Source of the DNA: Ornithobacterium rhinotracheale
Lineage (GTDB): Bacteria > Bacteroidota > Bacteroidia > Flavobacteriales > Weeksellaceae
Direction of reading: 5' to 3'
Length of the DNA stretch: 64,000 bases
NCBI RefSeq assembly: GCF_004088395.1
Contig: NZ_CP035107.1
Span: 1,007,001-1,071,000 of the forward strand
The position numbers and the translations under genes are program-made. Positions 55,283-64,000 of the stretch are shown here, piece after piece (positions within the stretch are counted from its first letter, which is position 1; every line of letters starts with the position of its first letter). The notes under the pieces were generated by a model that saw only the letters and a program-made list of their open reading frames with translations, was not told the origin of the DNA and made no database searches.

Positions 55283-55711
55283 TTACTTATCTGCTTGATA
55301 CCAATCAGGTTTAGGCAAATCATTTTCATAAACATATTTGGCAATCGCCTCAATATCCTCGCGGCTAAAACCGTTATTAGGCATTAAGCCATATTTCTTT
55401 ACCGCCTCTTTCATCTTAGCGGCCTCCTGCGTAGGCCGTTGCGTGAAATCTGAAAATTCCTTGATAAATTCCTCCTGCGAAGCACCTGATTTTAAATACA
55501 CTTGTTTAATCTCATACAAAGTGGGAGCTGCGCGATTTTCCTCTGGTGCCGTAGGGTGGTGGCACACATAGCATTGCGTTCTCACATACTTTTCGCCAGG
55601 CATTTTAGGGGTGGGAGTAGGCTCATTGTTTGTGGCTTGCGGATTTTCTTTTTTAGCGCAGGAAACAATACTTATACCTGCAAAAACAAATGGAATTATT
55701 TTCTTTATCAT
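55283..55711 (-). CDS. Small c-type cytochrome lipoprotein
   Basis: Lipoprotein of 142 aa with a lipobox ending SIVSCAKKE. After a proline-rich linker comes the heme c motif CYVCHH near residues 52-57 and a distal methionine candidate in YGLMPNNGFSREDIEAIAKYVYEND near residues 107-125, the usual class I cytochrome c layout. It would carry electrons in the periplasm; partners are not evident from neighbours. Confidence 0.88.
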   Translation of the reverse strand: MIKKIIPFVFAGISIVSCAKKENPQATNNEPTPTPKMPGEKYVRTQCYVCHHPTAPEENRAAPTLYEIKQVYLKSGASQEEFIKEFSDFTQRPTQEAAKMKEAVKKYGLMPNNGFSREDIEAIAKYVYENDLPKPDWYQADK

Positions 55712-55736
55712 AGTGATTTAAAAATATTTAAATTAT

Positions 55737-55767
55737 GAAAAAACGGCTTGATTGCATACCAAGCCGC
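55737..55767 (-). terminator. Terminator of the 87-aa protein gene
   Basis: On the minus strand GCGGCTTG and CAAGCCGT flank a nine-base loop and run into TTTTTTC. Confidence 0.8.
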
Positions 55768-55807
55768 TCATTTTTCTTATGAAAAACAAAGTATTAAAAA
55801 AGAAATA

Positions 55808-56071
55808 TTAATTATACATATCTTCCGCCTCTTTTAAGAGGTCGTTTGACGCTTCTTCGGTATTTTTCTTTAAATTACCGAGTTCACTTTTAGCTTGCTC
55901 TAATTTTTGATCTACATTTTCTTTTAAATTTTTAGCAAAGCTTTCGGCATCTTCCTTGGCGGAATTTAATTTTTCTTTTAGTTTTTCTTTCTCTTCAGGA
56001 GTCATTTTGTATTTGTAATAAGCAAGTCCTCCTAGACCTAGTAATGCTAATAAAGCAGTTAATTTTTTCAT
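55808..56071 (-). CDS. Membrane-anchored coiled-coil protein (YtxH-like)
   Basis: Protein of 87 aa: one N-terminal hydrophobic segment (LTALLALLGLGGLAYYKYK), then an entirely charged, helical stretch of Lys/Glu heptads (EKEKLKEKLNSAKEDAESFAK, LEQAKSELGNLKK). This is the layout of YtxH/general-stress type proteins. Function unknown; single gene with its own terminator. Confidence 0.75.
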   Translation of the reverse strand: MKKLTALLALLGLGGLAYYKYKMTPEEKEKLKEKLNSAKEDAESFAKNLKENVDQKLEQAKSELGNLKKNTEEASNDLLKEAEDMYN

Positions 56072-56183
56072 AATTTGAGATGTTACGGTTATTAATTAAT
56101 TTATGCAAATACTGAATGAAAATTTTATGCCAAAAACCATTTTTTGAATTATTTTTTTCAAATTATTTTTGGTCTATGGATTT

Positions 56184-58625
56184 TTACCCAAATATCGGCG
56201 GAAAATCACTTGGCTTAGCCTCGCTCATTAATTGGTACACGCCTTCCACCACATCATCGAGGGAGGGTTTAGAGAAATAGTCGCCATCAGTGGCATAGGC
56301 AGGGCGGTGCTCTTTGGCCGTGATGGTGAGGGGCTTGCTATCTAATTGATAGTAGCCATTATTCTGCTCTAAGACTTGTTGTAGAATGTAGGCGGAGGCG
56401 CCCCCTGGCACATCTTCGTCCACGATTACCAAGCGATTGGTTTTGGCTAAGCTCTTATTTACCTGTTTTGAAATATCAAATGGGATTAATGACTGCACAT
56501 CAATCACCTCAGCATCAATGCCCAATGCGGTGAGTTCCTTAGCAGCTTCGGTTACAATGCGCCAAGTAGAGCCATAGGTCAAGATGGTAACATCTTTGCC
56601 CTCTTTGGTGATTTCCACTTCTCCGATTGGTGTTTTGAACTCGCCTAAGTTGTTTGGCATAGGTTCCTTTAATCGGTAGCTGTTTAAGCTTTCCACCACA
56701 AAGGCTGGCGTTTTTACTTCCATTAAGCTATTGTAGAATCCTGCGGCTTGTGTGAGGTTTCTAGGAACGAGGAAATACATACCTTTGATTAAATTAAGGA
56801 TTCCACCCATAGGGGAGCCCGCGTGCCATATTCCCTCTAATCGGTGCCCGCGTGTTCTCACAATTACGGGCGCTACTTGGCGCGCTTTGGTGCGGTAGCA
56901 TAGGGTGGCTAAATCATCGCTCATACCTTGCAGACAGTATAAGACATAATCTAAATATTGGATTTCAGCAATTGGGCGTAATCCTCTCAATGCCAGCCCG
57001 ATTCCTTGCCCTAAAATGGTAGCTTCTCGAATGCCTGTATCACTTACGCGGTCGATTCCAAATTTTTCTTGCAAGCCTTCAAGCCCTTGGTTTACATCGC
57101 CAATTTTTCCTGAGTCTTCGCCAAAGGCTAAAACTTTTGGATTTTTTTCAAATATTTTTTCAAAATTATCTCGCAAAACAATTCGCCCATCTACCTCTTC
57201 TGGATTTTCATTATAAGTTGGTTTCACGGCTTTTGGCAAATCCTTGAAATCCTCAAAATACAATCGGGTAGAGTAGTGCTCATATTCTTCTGCCATAGCT
57301 TTTTGATACCATTGTTGCAGGGCCTCGCGTGCGGAGTGATTTTCTTTTGCCGTTAAGCGCAGCACTTTTCTCACAGTGTGGAAAATGCTTCTTTTATAGG
57401 TGGTTAGTAGATTTTGTAAATCGTTTAACTCTTTTTTTAAGAAAGCGGAGTTGCCAGATTGTGCAATATTTTGTTCAATTAAGGCAGAGGCTTCATCTTT
57501 TAATTTTTGAATAATGGAGGTGTAATCTTCCCACGCTTTTTTCTGCGCTTGGCGTGCATCATTTTTAGCTTTTTTATCTAAATCTTGTATTTCTTGCTCA
57601 TTGGCAATTTTCAAAATTTGACCATTTTGCTCTCCTTCAAATGATAGAATGAATTGCCTTAATTTCTCGATATTATCATTCTCTTTTTCCCATTGCAGCC
57701 TCTCAGGTGATTTATAGCGCTCGTGGGAGCCAGAGGTGGAGTGTCCCTGTGGCTGAGTGCAATGCCTCACATGCACTACTACGGGGGTGTATTCTTCGCG
57801 CGCGATTTTCTCGGCACGCTGGTAGCTTTCCACCATATGGGCATAGTCGGTAGCAGAGGTGGTGATGATTTCAATGCCTCTCTCGTGGGCGGTTTTTCTA
57901 AATCCTTCAAGCATTTCGCTCAGATTGGATTTTGTGCGCTGGAATTCAGCATTTACCGAGATTCCATACTCATCGTCCCAAATGGAGAGTACCACAGGTA
58001 CCTGCATTACCCCTAGGGCATTGATGCATTCCCAAAAGTGCCCCTCAGAGGTACTGGCATCGCCTATGGTGCCAAAAGCAATTTCGCGCCCATTGATGGA
58101 GAATTGCTGTTCAGGGTCGGCGCTTGGGACATTTTTATAATACTTAGAGGCCTGCCCTAAGCCCACTAAACGAGGCATTTGCCCTGCGGTGGGGGAAATG
58201 TCTGATACTGAGTTTTTTTGTTTACTCAATCGGTTCCATTCCCCCTGCCTGTTTAGGGAATGTGTCGCAAAGTGAGAGGTCATTTGTCTCCCCGCTGAGG
58301 CGGGTTCTAATTCCTCATCGGTAGTGGCATAAAGTTGTGCAAAGATGTTCTCTGGCGTGGTCTCGCCTATGGCAAGCATCAGAGTTTGGTCTCGGTAATA
58401 GCCCGAACGGAAATCTCCCTTTTTAAACACTTTCGACAGAGCGATTTGTGGAACTTCCTTTCCGCCGCCAAAGATTCCAAATTTGGCCTTCCCGGTGAGT
58501 ACCTCTTTCCGCCCAAGCAAGCTGATTTCTCGGCTTAATCGTGCGGTATAGTAATCATTTAAAATTTCATTTTTAAAGGTCTCAAAAGAAATCTCTTGGC
58601 TTAAAATATTATCGTCTTTTTGCAT
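56184..58625 (-). CDS. Fused alpha/beta 2-oxoacid dehydrogenase E1 component (TPP-dependent)
   Basis: Decarboxylating E1 of 813 aa in which alpha and beta halves form one chain. The alpha half (about 1-330) has TAGQMPRLVGLGQASKYY near residue 148, the TPP-binding GDASTSEGHFWECINAL near residue 191 and VVVHVRHCTQPQGHS. A charged helical linker (about 330-440) follows. The beta half (about 475-800) has VLAFGEDSGKIGDVNQGLEGL near residue 495, SDTGIREATILGQGIGLALRGLRPIAEIQ, VRTRGHRLEGIWHAGSP and VIDVQSLIPFD. In Bacteroidota this fused form usually belongs to branched-chain or general keto-acid complexes; E2 and E3 are not next to it. Confidence 0.92.
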   Translation of the reverse strand: MQKDDNILSQEISFETFKNEILNDYYTARLSREISLLGRKEVLTGKAKFGIFGGGKEVPQIALSKVFKKGDFRSGYYRDQTLMLAIGETTPENIFAQLYATTDEELEPASAGRQMTSHFATHSLNRQGEWNRLSKQKNSVSDISPTAGQMPRLVGLGQASKYYKNVPSADPEQQFSINGREIAFGTIGDASTSEGHFWECINALGVMQVPVVLSIWDDEYGISVNAEFQRTKSNLSEMLEGFRKTAHERGIEIITTSATDYAHMVESYQRAEKIAREEYTPVVVHVRHCTQPQGHSTSGSHERYKSPERLQWEKENDNIEKLRQFILSFEGEQNGQILKIANEQEIQDLDKKAKNDARQAQKKAWEDYTSIIQKLKDEASALIEQNIAQSGNSAFLKKELNDLQNLLTTYKRSIFHTVRKVLRLTAKENHSAREALQQWYQKAMAEEYEHYSTRLYFEDFKDLPKAVKPTYNENPEEVDGRIVLRDNFEKIFEKNPKVLAFGEDSGKIGDVNQGLEGLQEKFGIDRVSDTGIREATILGQGIGLALRGLRPIAEIQYLDYVLYCLQGMSDDLATLCYRTKARQVAPVIVRTRGHRLEGIWHAGSPMGGILNLIKGMYFLVPRNLTQAAGFYNSLMEVKTPAFVVESLNSYRLKEPMPNNLGEFKTPIGEVEITKEGKDVTILTYGSTWRIVTEAAKELTALGIDAEVIDVQSLIPFDISKQVNKSLAKTNRLVIVDEDVPGGASAYILQQVLEQNNGYYQLDSKPLTITAKEHRPAYATDGDYFSKPSLDDVVEGVYQLMSEAKPSDFPPIFG

Positions 58626-58768
58626 CGTTGTATACTTTATATCTCCACAAATTTACAAAAGAAATAAGGAAAAACGGTAAATAAAAGTAATTTTTTTAGC
58701 ATTCCATTTTTGGGGATTAAAATTTTGGTAGGGGCGTATTGTGGTATTTTATTAAAATTTTTGGGTAG

Positions 58769-58815
58769 AAAAAAAGTCCAAATCGTGGTGATGGATGCCA
58801 TTGATTTGAACTTTT
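58769..58815 (-). terminator. tamL terminator
   Basis: On the minus strand AAGTTCAAATC and GATTTGGACTT (one G-U pair) close a hairpin followed by TTTTT; 13 bp after the tamL stop. Confidence 0.75.
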
Positions 58816-58827
58816 GAAAATTTTCAT

Positions 58828-61389
58828 CTAGAAAGGGTAATTTATCCCAAATTGAATTCTTGGTTTGAGTAAATTAAATTCTCTGAACCACCTCTCGCCC
58901 TCTGGATAAGCAGGGTCGTGCAGTTTATAGGCAAAATCCACGCGGGCAATCACAAATGTGAAGTCAAGCCTTGCTCCGAATCCGCCACCGATACCTAATT
59001 GTTTATAGAATTGATTGATTTTAAAGCTTGTGCGTTCGTTGATGTTTTTGACACTCCAGATGTTTCCGGCATCTAGGAAGGCGGCTCCGTTAAATATTCC
59101 TGCAATGGGGAAACGGTATTCGGCGTTTAGGGTGATTTTCATATCATCTACATAGGTGCCTTGGTCGTTTGGGCGGAGTGGGGCAGGGGATAGTTCATAG
59201 GCTTTCCACGCGCGGACATCGTTTGAGCCGCCAGCAAAATAGGAACGGCTAAATGGAATGGTGCTTGAATTTCCATAAGGGTAGGCAATTCCAAATAATC
59301 CGCGTAGTGCGATGGCTGATTTTGAGTTCAGATTAAAGGTTTTGCGCACATCTAAATCAAATCTGAGGTATTCCGAGTAGGGCACGCCTCCGATGAGTGA
59401 TGTTTTTTGGTCAAAGAAATTATTTTGTTTTTCAAAATTGAGAATCATATCAGCCAAGCGTAGTAGCGCACCGCTCACTGCCACACGGCTATAAATATTC
59501 CACGGGTTTTTCTTATCAGTAAGTTTATTTTCATTGTAGTGAATGGAGAGGGCTATGGGCTGAATGAATACATCTTGCGTAATGCTTCTTTTTCTAAATA
59601 CCATATTTCGGAAATCGGTGTGTTTTTCAAAGTCGTAGCCACTGCCATTGCTTTTTAGCCCTTTGGCAAATTTTTCGTCAAGGTAGATGAGCCGTTCTAG
59701 GTCTAATTCTGAGATTTCTTTATTAATATATTTCTGTTCCACCTCGGGGCTGTATTTGAAAAAGGCATCAAAGGTGGCGTTTTTAATCTCATTATCAAGC
59801 GTGAATACGCGGTAATATTTATCTTTTTCCGTGTTTCTAATGTATTGAAAACTAAGCGGCTCGATTAGGATTTCGCTCACATTGGGCTGAAATCTATAAT
59901 CCATATAAGCAAGGTAGTTTCGGCTACCTAGCCCAATGTTTTTTTGCCCACTGAGCCCTAGCCCGATGGAGGATTTAAGGTTGTAGCTTTTAGGAAAAAG
60001 ATTTTCCGTGTCAAATGGGAGCAGCCAGCGCGGGAAAGTCATCTCGGTGTTAAAGGCTAACTCATAGGCGTTAAAGAATTGCCCGTCATTTTCAGCTTTG
60101 TTCACAGTTCCCACAGTACCTTTGAGTTTAAATTCTAGATTTTCGCCCCCTCTAAATATATTCCGATTCAAGAGCCTAAGCCCTGGCGAAATTCCGAAAT
60201 TTAAGAATTGTGAATACATTCCCTCAAAGGAGAGCTGCAAATCATATTTGGGCTTGGGTTGTAGATAAATTTTCATATTGATGAGGGAATCTTTATCATT
60301 TTTCTCTGGTACCATCGAGGTGAGTGTAAAGTTCTCTCGGTCAAATATTAAAGTCCGTGTTTCATCAATAGATTTATCGCTATACACCTCGCCCTCGGTG
60401 ATGGTGATGGCATCGGTGAAGACGCGCGGATTGAATCTAAATTCTTCATTGGATTTAATGGTATAGCCGTTGTACTCTCGTATGTGCTTTATGTTTTCGC
60501 TATTATCGTTTGAGAAAATGTCAATCGTACCCCAGCGGTATTTGATAAAGTGCTTAACGCTATCACTTTTGGGTTTAGCAATGCGCATTGTTACGCCAAG
60601 GTATTGGCTATCGGTACTATCAATTTTAAAGATTAATTCCTCACCGAATTCGTTGAAATTATAGTATCCATTATTTTTAAAAATTCGGGTTAAGCGGTCG
60701 CGTTCTAGCTCAAAGTTTCGCACATCAAATCTTTGCCCAGCTTTCACCGCAGATTTGTCTTCATTTTCTTTGTACAGATCCTCCATATCGGTATTGGTGA
60801 TTACTTGATTGTAGTCTTTTATAAAAGAAGGTTCATTTAGCTTGATATTATAAATTACACGCGCCTTTTGTGCTGCGGTATCAATTTTGAAAGTGGGATC
60901 TACCTCTGCTTCAAAATAGCCTCGTTCAAAAAACATTTGCTTTAAATTCCGTGCCGAGGCATAGCTCGCCGTGGTATCCAAAATCACAGGCTCTGCGCCC
61001 CAGTTATAGATTTGGCGATAGAGGAAATTATTATCGCCCACATAATTTTTCAGCCCAAATTTTAAGTAAAGGCTATCCAGCAATTTCTGATTTCGCTCCT
61101 TTCTGCTGTAGGAATAATACGCCTCAAAAGTGGAGTCGAACTTAGCAGGCACCAAGTTGTACATCCAGTCCTGGAGCGGTAAAATCCCCAGCATTCTAGC
61201 ATTTGGTTTCTGCGAAACATAGTCTTCTAAATCACTTTTAAAAGCTTTTTTTCTTTCAAATTTAAAAGAGTTGGAACGCAAATAATATTCATTTTTGTTT
61301 AATTTTTTGGTCAAGCTACACGACTGAATAGTTAAGAAGATTCCGCCAAATAGCAATAAAATTAATATCTTTGAATATTTAAAAATCAT
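58828..61389 (-). CDS. tamL: TamL: BamA/TamA-family outer-membrane lipoprotein
   Basis: Outer-membrane assembly factor of 853 aa. Unlike proteobacterial TamA it starts with a lipoprotein signal ending TIQSCSLTKKLNKNEYYL, the hallmark of Bacteroidota TamL. POTRA-like repeats cover about 30-400 (for example VIYNIKLNEPSFIKDY), and the 16-strand barrel lies after about 400, with SRSYFAGGSNDVRAWKAYELSP near residue 720 carrying the conserved RxW-type loop, and the end FNLLKPRIQFGINYPF. A TamB partner is not in the window. It is divergent from the methyltransferase gene with only 33 bp between starts. Confidence 0.92.
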   Translation of the reverse strand: MIFKYSKILILLLFGGIFLTIQSCSLTKKLNKNEYYLRSNSFKFERKKAFKSDLEDYVSQKPNARMLGILPLQDWMYNLVPAKFDSTFEAYYSYSRKERNQKLLDSLYLKFGLKNYVGDNNFLYRQIYNWGAEPVILDTTASYASARNLKQMFFERGYFEAEVDPTFKIDTAAQKARVIYNIKLNEPSFIKDYNQVITNTDMEDLYKENEDKSAVKAGQRFDVRNFELERDRLTRIFKNNGYYNFNEFGEELIFKIDSTDSQYLGVTMRIAKPKSDSVKHFIKYRWGTIDIFSNDNSENIKHIREYNGYTIKSNEEFRFNPRVFTDAITITEGEVYSDKSIDETRTLIFDRENFTLTSMVPEKNDKDSLINMKIYLQPKPKYDLQLSFEGMYSQFLNFGISPGLRLLNRNIFRGGENLEFKLKGTVGTVNKAENDGQFFNAYELAFNTEMTFPRWLLPFDTENLFPKSYNLKSSIGLGLSGQKNIGLGSRNYLAYMDYRFQPNVSEILIEPLSFQYIRNTEKDKYYRVFTLDNEIKNATFDAFFKYSPEVEQKYINKEISELDLERLIYLDEKFAKGLKSNGSGYDFEKHTDFRNMVFRKRSITQDVFIQPIALSIHYNENKLTDKKNPWNIYSRVAVSGALLRLADMILNFEKQNNFFDQKTSLIGGVPYSEYLRFDLDVRKTFNLNSKSAIALRGLFGIAYPYGNSSTIPFSRSYFAGGSNDVRAWKAYELSPAPLRPNDQGTYVDDMKITLNAEYRFPIAGIFNGAAFLDAGNIWSVKNINERTSFKINQFYKQLGIGGGFGARLDFTFVIARVDFAYKLHDPAYPEGERWFREFNLLKPRIQFGINYPF

Positions 61390-61423
61390 AACAAGTGTTT
61401 ATTCTTTTAAAAATACAAATATA
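61366..61423. promoter_or_regulatory. Overlapping divergent -7 boxes, tamL / RNA methyltransferase
   Basis: A plus-strand TATCTTTG (61366-61373) lies inside the first codons of tamL, and a minus-strand TATATTTG (61423-61416) ends at the first base of the methyltransferase ATG. Each promoter would therefore sit in the other gene's coding start. No good -33 elements were found for either. Confidence 0.4.
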
Positions 61424-62154
61424 TGGTATCTAAATCTACAATAAAACTTATTAAAAGTTTACAACAAAAAAAATATCGAAATAAGCACCAGTTATTTGTG
61501 GTAGAAGGAATAAAATCGGTGCAAGAATTTCTAAAAAGTAGATTTAAGCTAAATGCAATTTATTGTTTAGAAGAATTGAAAAATGATTTTAAAAACGCCG
61601 AAATTGTATCAGAAAAGGAATTATCACAAATTTCTGCGCTCAAAAATCCACAAAAAGTTCTAGCTGTTTTTGCCTGCGAAAAAAACGAATTTCCTACTAA
61701 TTTAGATGAGCTAATTTTAGCCTTAGATAATGTGCAAGATCCAGGCAATTTGGGTACGATTTTGCGCCTTGCCGATTGGTTTGGCATCAAAAACATTGTT
61801 TGCAACAGCGACACGGTGGATTGCTACAATCCCAAAACCATTCAAGCAAGTATGGGGTCGCTCAGTCGTGTGCATGTTTTTTATATAGATTTAAAGGAAT
61901 TTTTAGCCCAACAAAAAAATCCGATTTATGGCACTTTTATGAATGGCGAAAATATTTATAACCAAAATTTGGCTCAAAAAGCAATCATCGTTTTAGGTAA
62001 TGAGGGGAAGGGCATTTCGCATGAAATCGAAAAACTTTGTACGCAGAGAATCAGCATTCCGCAAGTGGGCAATTCCACAGAAAGCTTAAATGTCGCCATG
62101 GCAGCATCGATTGTGATTAATGAATTTTGTCGTCCACAATTGATGAAAATATAG
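61423..62154 (+). CDS. SpoU/TrmH-family RNA 2'-O-methyltransferase (RlmB-like)
   Basis: SAM-dependent ribose methyltransferase of 243 aa. The N-terminal SpoU substrate-binding part opens IKLIKSLQQKKYRNKHQLFVVEGIKSVQEFL. The SPOUT knot has ILALDNVQDPGNLGTILRLADWFG near residue 95, PKTIQASMGSLSRV near residue 140, VLGNEGKGISHEI near residue 190 and ISIPQVGNSTESLNVAMAASIVINE near residue 208. The target (23S rRNA or tRNA) cannot be read from the sequence. Confidence 0.92.
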   Translation: MVSKSTIKLIKSLQQKKYRNKHQLFVVEGIKSVQEFLKSRFKLNAIYCLEELKNDFKNAEIVSEKELSQISALKNPQKVLAVFACEKNEFPTNLDELILALDNVQDPGNLGTILRLADWFGIKNIVCNSDTVDCYNPKTIQASMGSLSRVHVFYIDLKEFLAQQKNPIYGTFMNGENIYNQNLAQKAIIVLGNEGKGISHEIEKLCTQRISIPQVGNSTESLNVAMAASIVINEFCRPQLMKI

Positions 62155-62248
62155 ACGGAAACAAAACAAAAATCAGATATCTATAAATCCCATTCCTTTA
62201 AATAAAATTTGTATCTTTGATTTTTGAAAAACAAAATTATTTTAAGAA

Positions 62249-63808
62249 ATGAAAAAATATCTTCTTCCACTGGCTGCCTTTGGAGTTTTGACATTTAGTG
62301 CCTGTACGACTTCCAAAAATGCCGAAACTAGCAATGCGAAAAATAAATCTAAAAAACCGAATATTATTGTTTTTTTGGTAGATGACATGGGGTGGCAAGA
62401 CACCTCGCTACCATTTTGGAAACAGCAAACACCACTGAATCGTCGTTACCATACCCCTAATATGGAACGCCTTGCCAAGGAAGGAATGATGTTTACCAAC
62501 GCTTATGCATGTGCTGTGAGTACTCCCTCTCGCGTGAGTCTTCTGAGCGGAATGAACGCAGCTCGCCACCGAGTGACTAATTGGACAATGTATAAGGATA
62601 ATATCTCTAATCGGATCAGCAACAATAACTTAAAAGAGCCCATTTGGAACATCAACGGAATGATTATGAGTGATACGCTCCGCCATGCAGTGCATGTGCC
62701 ACAAACTTTGCCTAAAGTATTGCACGACAATGGTTACAAAACCATTCATGTAGGGAAAGCACACTTTGCGGCGTATAGTACGCCTGGTGCCGATCCACGA
62801 AATCTAGGCTATGATGTAAATATAGCAGGACATGGTGCCGGGCAGCCAGCAAGCTACTATGGCGAGGATTGCTATGCAGACCAAGGTAAAAACCGATTTG
62901 TGTATAATGTGCCAGATTTAGAACCTTATTACTACACCGATACTTTTTTGACTGATGCTTTGACACTCGAAGCTGAAAAAGAAATGAAAAAAGCGGTGGC
63001 AGAAAACAAGCCATTTTTCTTGAATTTATCTCAATATGCGGTGCACACACCTATTATGCCAGACAAGAGATTCTTGGCTAAATACAAAGCACAAGGACTT
63101 GATGATACCGAGGCAGCCTATGCCACTTTGCTAGAAGGTATGGACAAAGGGCTTGGCGACATCATGGATTTCCTTGAAAAAAATAATTTGGCAGATAACA
63201 CTATTATCATGTTTATGTCAGACAATGGTGGGCTTACCAGCTACACCCGCACGGGCGGAAAAGGAACACACAATTTGCCATTGCGTAGCGGCAAAGGTTC
63301 TATCTATGAGGGAGGCGTGCGTGAGCCTATGATTGTGAAATGGCCTGGCGTGGTGAAACCCAATACCAAAACCGACCAAAATATCATTATCGAAGATTTT
63401 TATCCTACCATTTTAGAAATGGCGGGTGCCAAACCAAAAGGAAAATCACAAGTGATTGATGGTGTGAGTTTTGTTTCAACGCTAAAAGGTGCCAAAACCG
63501 ATAACGAAAAACGACCAATCATCTGGAACTATCCAAACGATTGGGGCGTTGTAGATGCAGGAACCAATTTCTTTACAGGGATTAAATTAGGAGATTACAA
63601 ATTCATTTATTTTTACGATAATCGCCCTGCGGAGTTGTACAACATTAAAGAAGACATTGGCGAAAAGCACAACATCATCAAGGAAAAACCTGAAATCGCT
63701 AAAAAATTGGCAAAACAATTGTCTGATGCATTAAAAGAAATGAACGCCCAACGCCCATCTAAACCCGATGGAACACTCACCCCTTATCCCGATGAAGTGA
63801 TTAAATAA
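62249..63808 (+). CDS. Sulfatase lipoprotein, S-type active site
   Basis: Sulfatase of 519 aa anchored as a lipoprotein (lipobox ending LTFSACTTSK). PNIIVFLVDDMGWQDTSLPFW near residue 38 binds the metal. The catalytic site reads STPSRVSLLSG with Ser91 in the position that is Cys in the sulfatase at 1-1475, so maturation would need an anaerobic sulfatase-maturing enzyme. HVGKAHFAAYSTPGADPRNLGYDVNI, FLNLSQYAVHTPIMPD and FMSDNGGLTSYTRTGGKGTHNLPLRSGKG follow. A -7 box TATCTTTG lies at 62212-62219. Substrate unknown. Confidence 0.94.
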   Translation: MKKYLLPLAAFGVLTFSACTTSKNAETSNAKNKSKKPNIIVFLVDDMGWQDTSLPFWKQQTPLNRRYHTPNMERLAKEGMMFTNAYACAVSTPSRVSLLSGMNAARHRVTNWTMYKDNISNRISNNNLKEPIWNINGMIMSDTLRHAVHVPQTLPKVLHDNGYKTIHVGKAHFAAYSTPGADPRNLGYDVNIAGHGAGQPASYYGEDCYADQGKNRFVYNVPDLEPYYYTDTFLTDALTLEAEKEMKKAVAENKPFFLNLSQYAVHTPIMPDKRFLAKYKAQGLDDTEAAYATLLEGMDKGLGDIMDFLEKNNLADNTIIMFMSDNGGLTSYTRTGGKGTHNLPLRSGKGSIYEGGVREPMIVKWPGVVKPNTKTDQNIIIEDFYPTILEMAGAKPKGKSQVIDGVSFVSTLKGAKTDNEKRPIIWNYPNDWGVVDAGTNFFTGIKLGDYKFIYFYDNRPAELYNIKEDIGEKHNIIKEKPEIAKKLAKQLSDALKEMNAQRPSKPDGTLTPYPDEVIK

Positions 63809-63933
63809 AAATCATAATTTAAAGGATTTTCAACTTGTTTCGGTGCGTAAAAACCATAGAAACAAGTTGATTCTTATATGGAAATTATCTAAAAAACCGA
63901 TTTTTTCCTTCTTTTAATTAATTAAAACTCAAT

Positions 63934-64000
63934 ATGCAAAGTCGCAGAACATTTATAAAAAATACCATGATAGGTGCAGCGGGATTAGCACTTATGCCTA
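63934..64000 (+). CDS. Tat-exported protein (partial, window edge)
   Basis: Only the first 22 codons are inside the window: MQSRRTFIKNTMIGAAGLAL. The SRRTFIKN twin-arginine motif and hydrophobic segment indicate Tat export. In Bacteroidota, such starts next to sulfatases are common on Gfo/Idh/MocA-family oxidoreductases or sugar epimerase-like proteins, but the family cannot be told from this part. Confidence 0.7.
   Translation, partial: MQSRRTFIKNTMIGAAGLALMP

Overview
The window looks like the chromosome of an AT-rich Bacteroidota bacterium of the Flavobacteriia (Weeksellaceae-like; an Ornithobacterium-type organism is my best guess, but no rRNA or marker search was possible). The signs are a SusC/SusD pair, many lipoproteins, TamL, M1 peptidase and YidC of Bacteroidota type, promoters of the TTTG-N18-21-TAnnTTTG type, and almost no Shine-Dalgarno sequences.

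Layout. 1-9617 (minus): a C-type sulfatase cut by the window edge, a YciO-family protein, an AEC transporter, and a glycan-uptake locus (SusC, SusD, DUF1735/F5-8C lipoprotein) whose SusC is broken by one base at a G8 tract. 9778-13398 (minus): UPF0173 hydrolase and the glycogen genes glgA-glgC. 13581-16369 (plus): CrcB and a UvrD/PcrA helicase. 16492-17229: a small lipoprotein gene interrupted by a 627-bp decayed IS3-type element. 17294-20431 (minus): a three-gene operon that fits sulfonolipid (capnine) synthesis. 20595-20723: a 42-aa basic protein. 20860-25663 (minus): GH20 hexosaminidase and GH2 beta-galactosidase. 25921-33373 (plus): serS, a decayed polyvalent-kinase gene plus a cREC gene, ppdK, and asnB preceded by an Asn-rich leader peptide with terminator and antiterminator. 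33459-38474: YceI and NlpE lipoproteins, rimO, an RND/MMPL exporter. 38699: tRNA-Met. 38919-45977 (minus): a seven-gene run with wecB, wecC, an esterase, GH29 fucosidase, GT4, a lipoprotein and a class III aminotransferase. 46079-50680: FKBP isomerase, Dyp peroxidase, M1 peptidase. 51139-51341: an orphan promoter-to-terminator unit. 51542-55216 (minus): yidC, pyrG and the SRP RNA. 55283-61389 (minus): c-type cytochrome lipoprotein, a small anchored coiled-coil protein, a fused alpha-keto acid dehydrogenase E1, TamL. 61423-64000 (plus): SpoU-type RNA methyltransferase, an S-type sulfatase and the start of a Tat-exported protein.

How the genes work together. Two sulfatases, fucosidase, beta-galactosidase, hexosaminidase and a SusCD importer together suggest use of sulfated, fucosylated host glycans such as mucin O-glycans. 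WecB and WecC make UDP-ManNAcA for a surface polysaccharide. The rest is housekeeping: CTP, asparagine, PEP/pyruvate and glycogen metabolism, translation, and membrane-protein insertion.

Most notable: the asnB attenuator (31492-31667), the phase-variation-like G8 tract in susC (8666-8673), the candidate sulfonolipid operon, and the orphan small transcript at 51139-51341.
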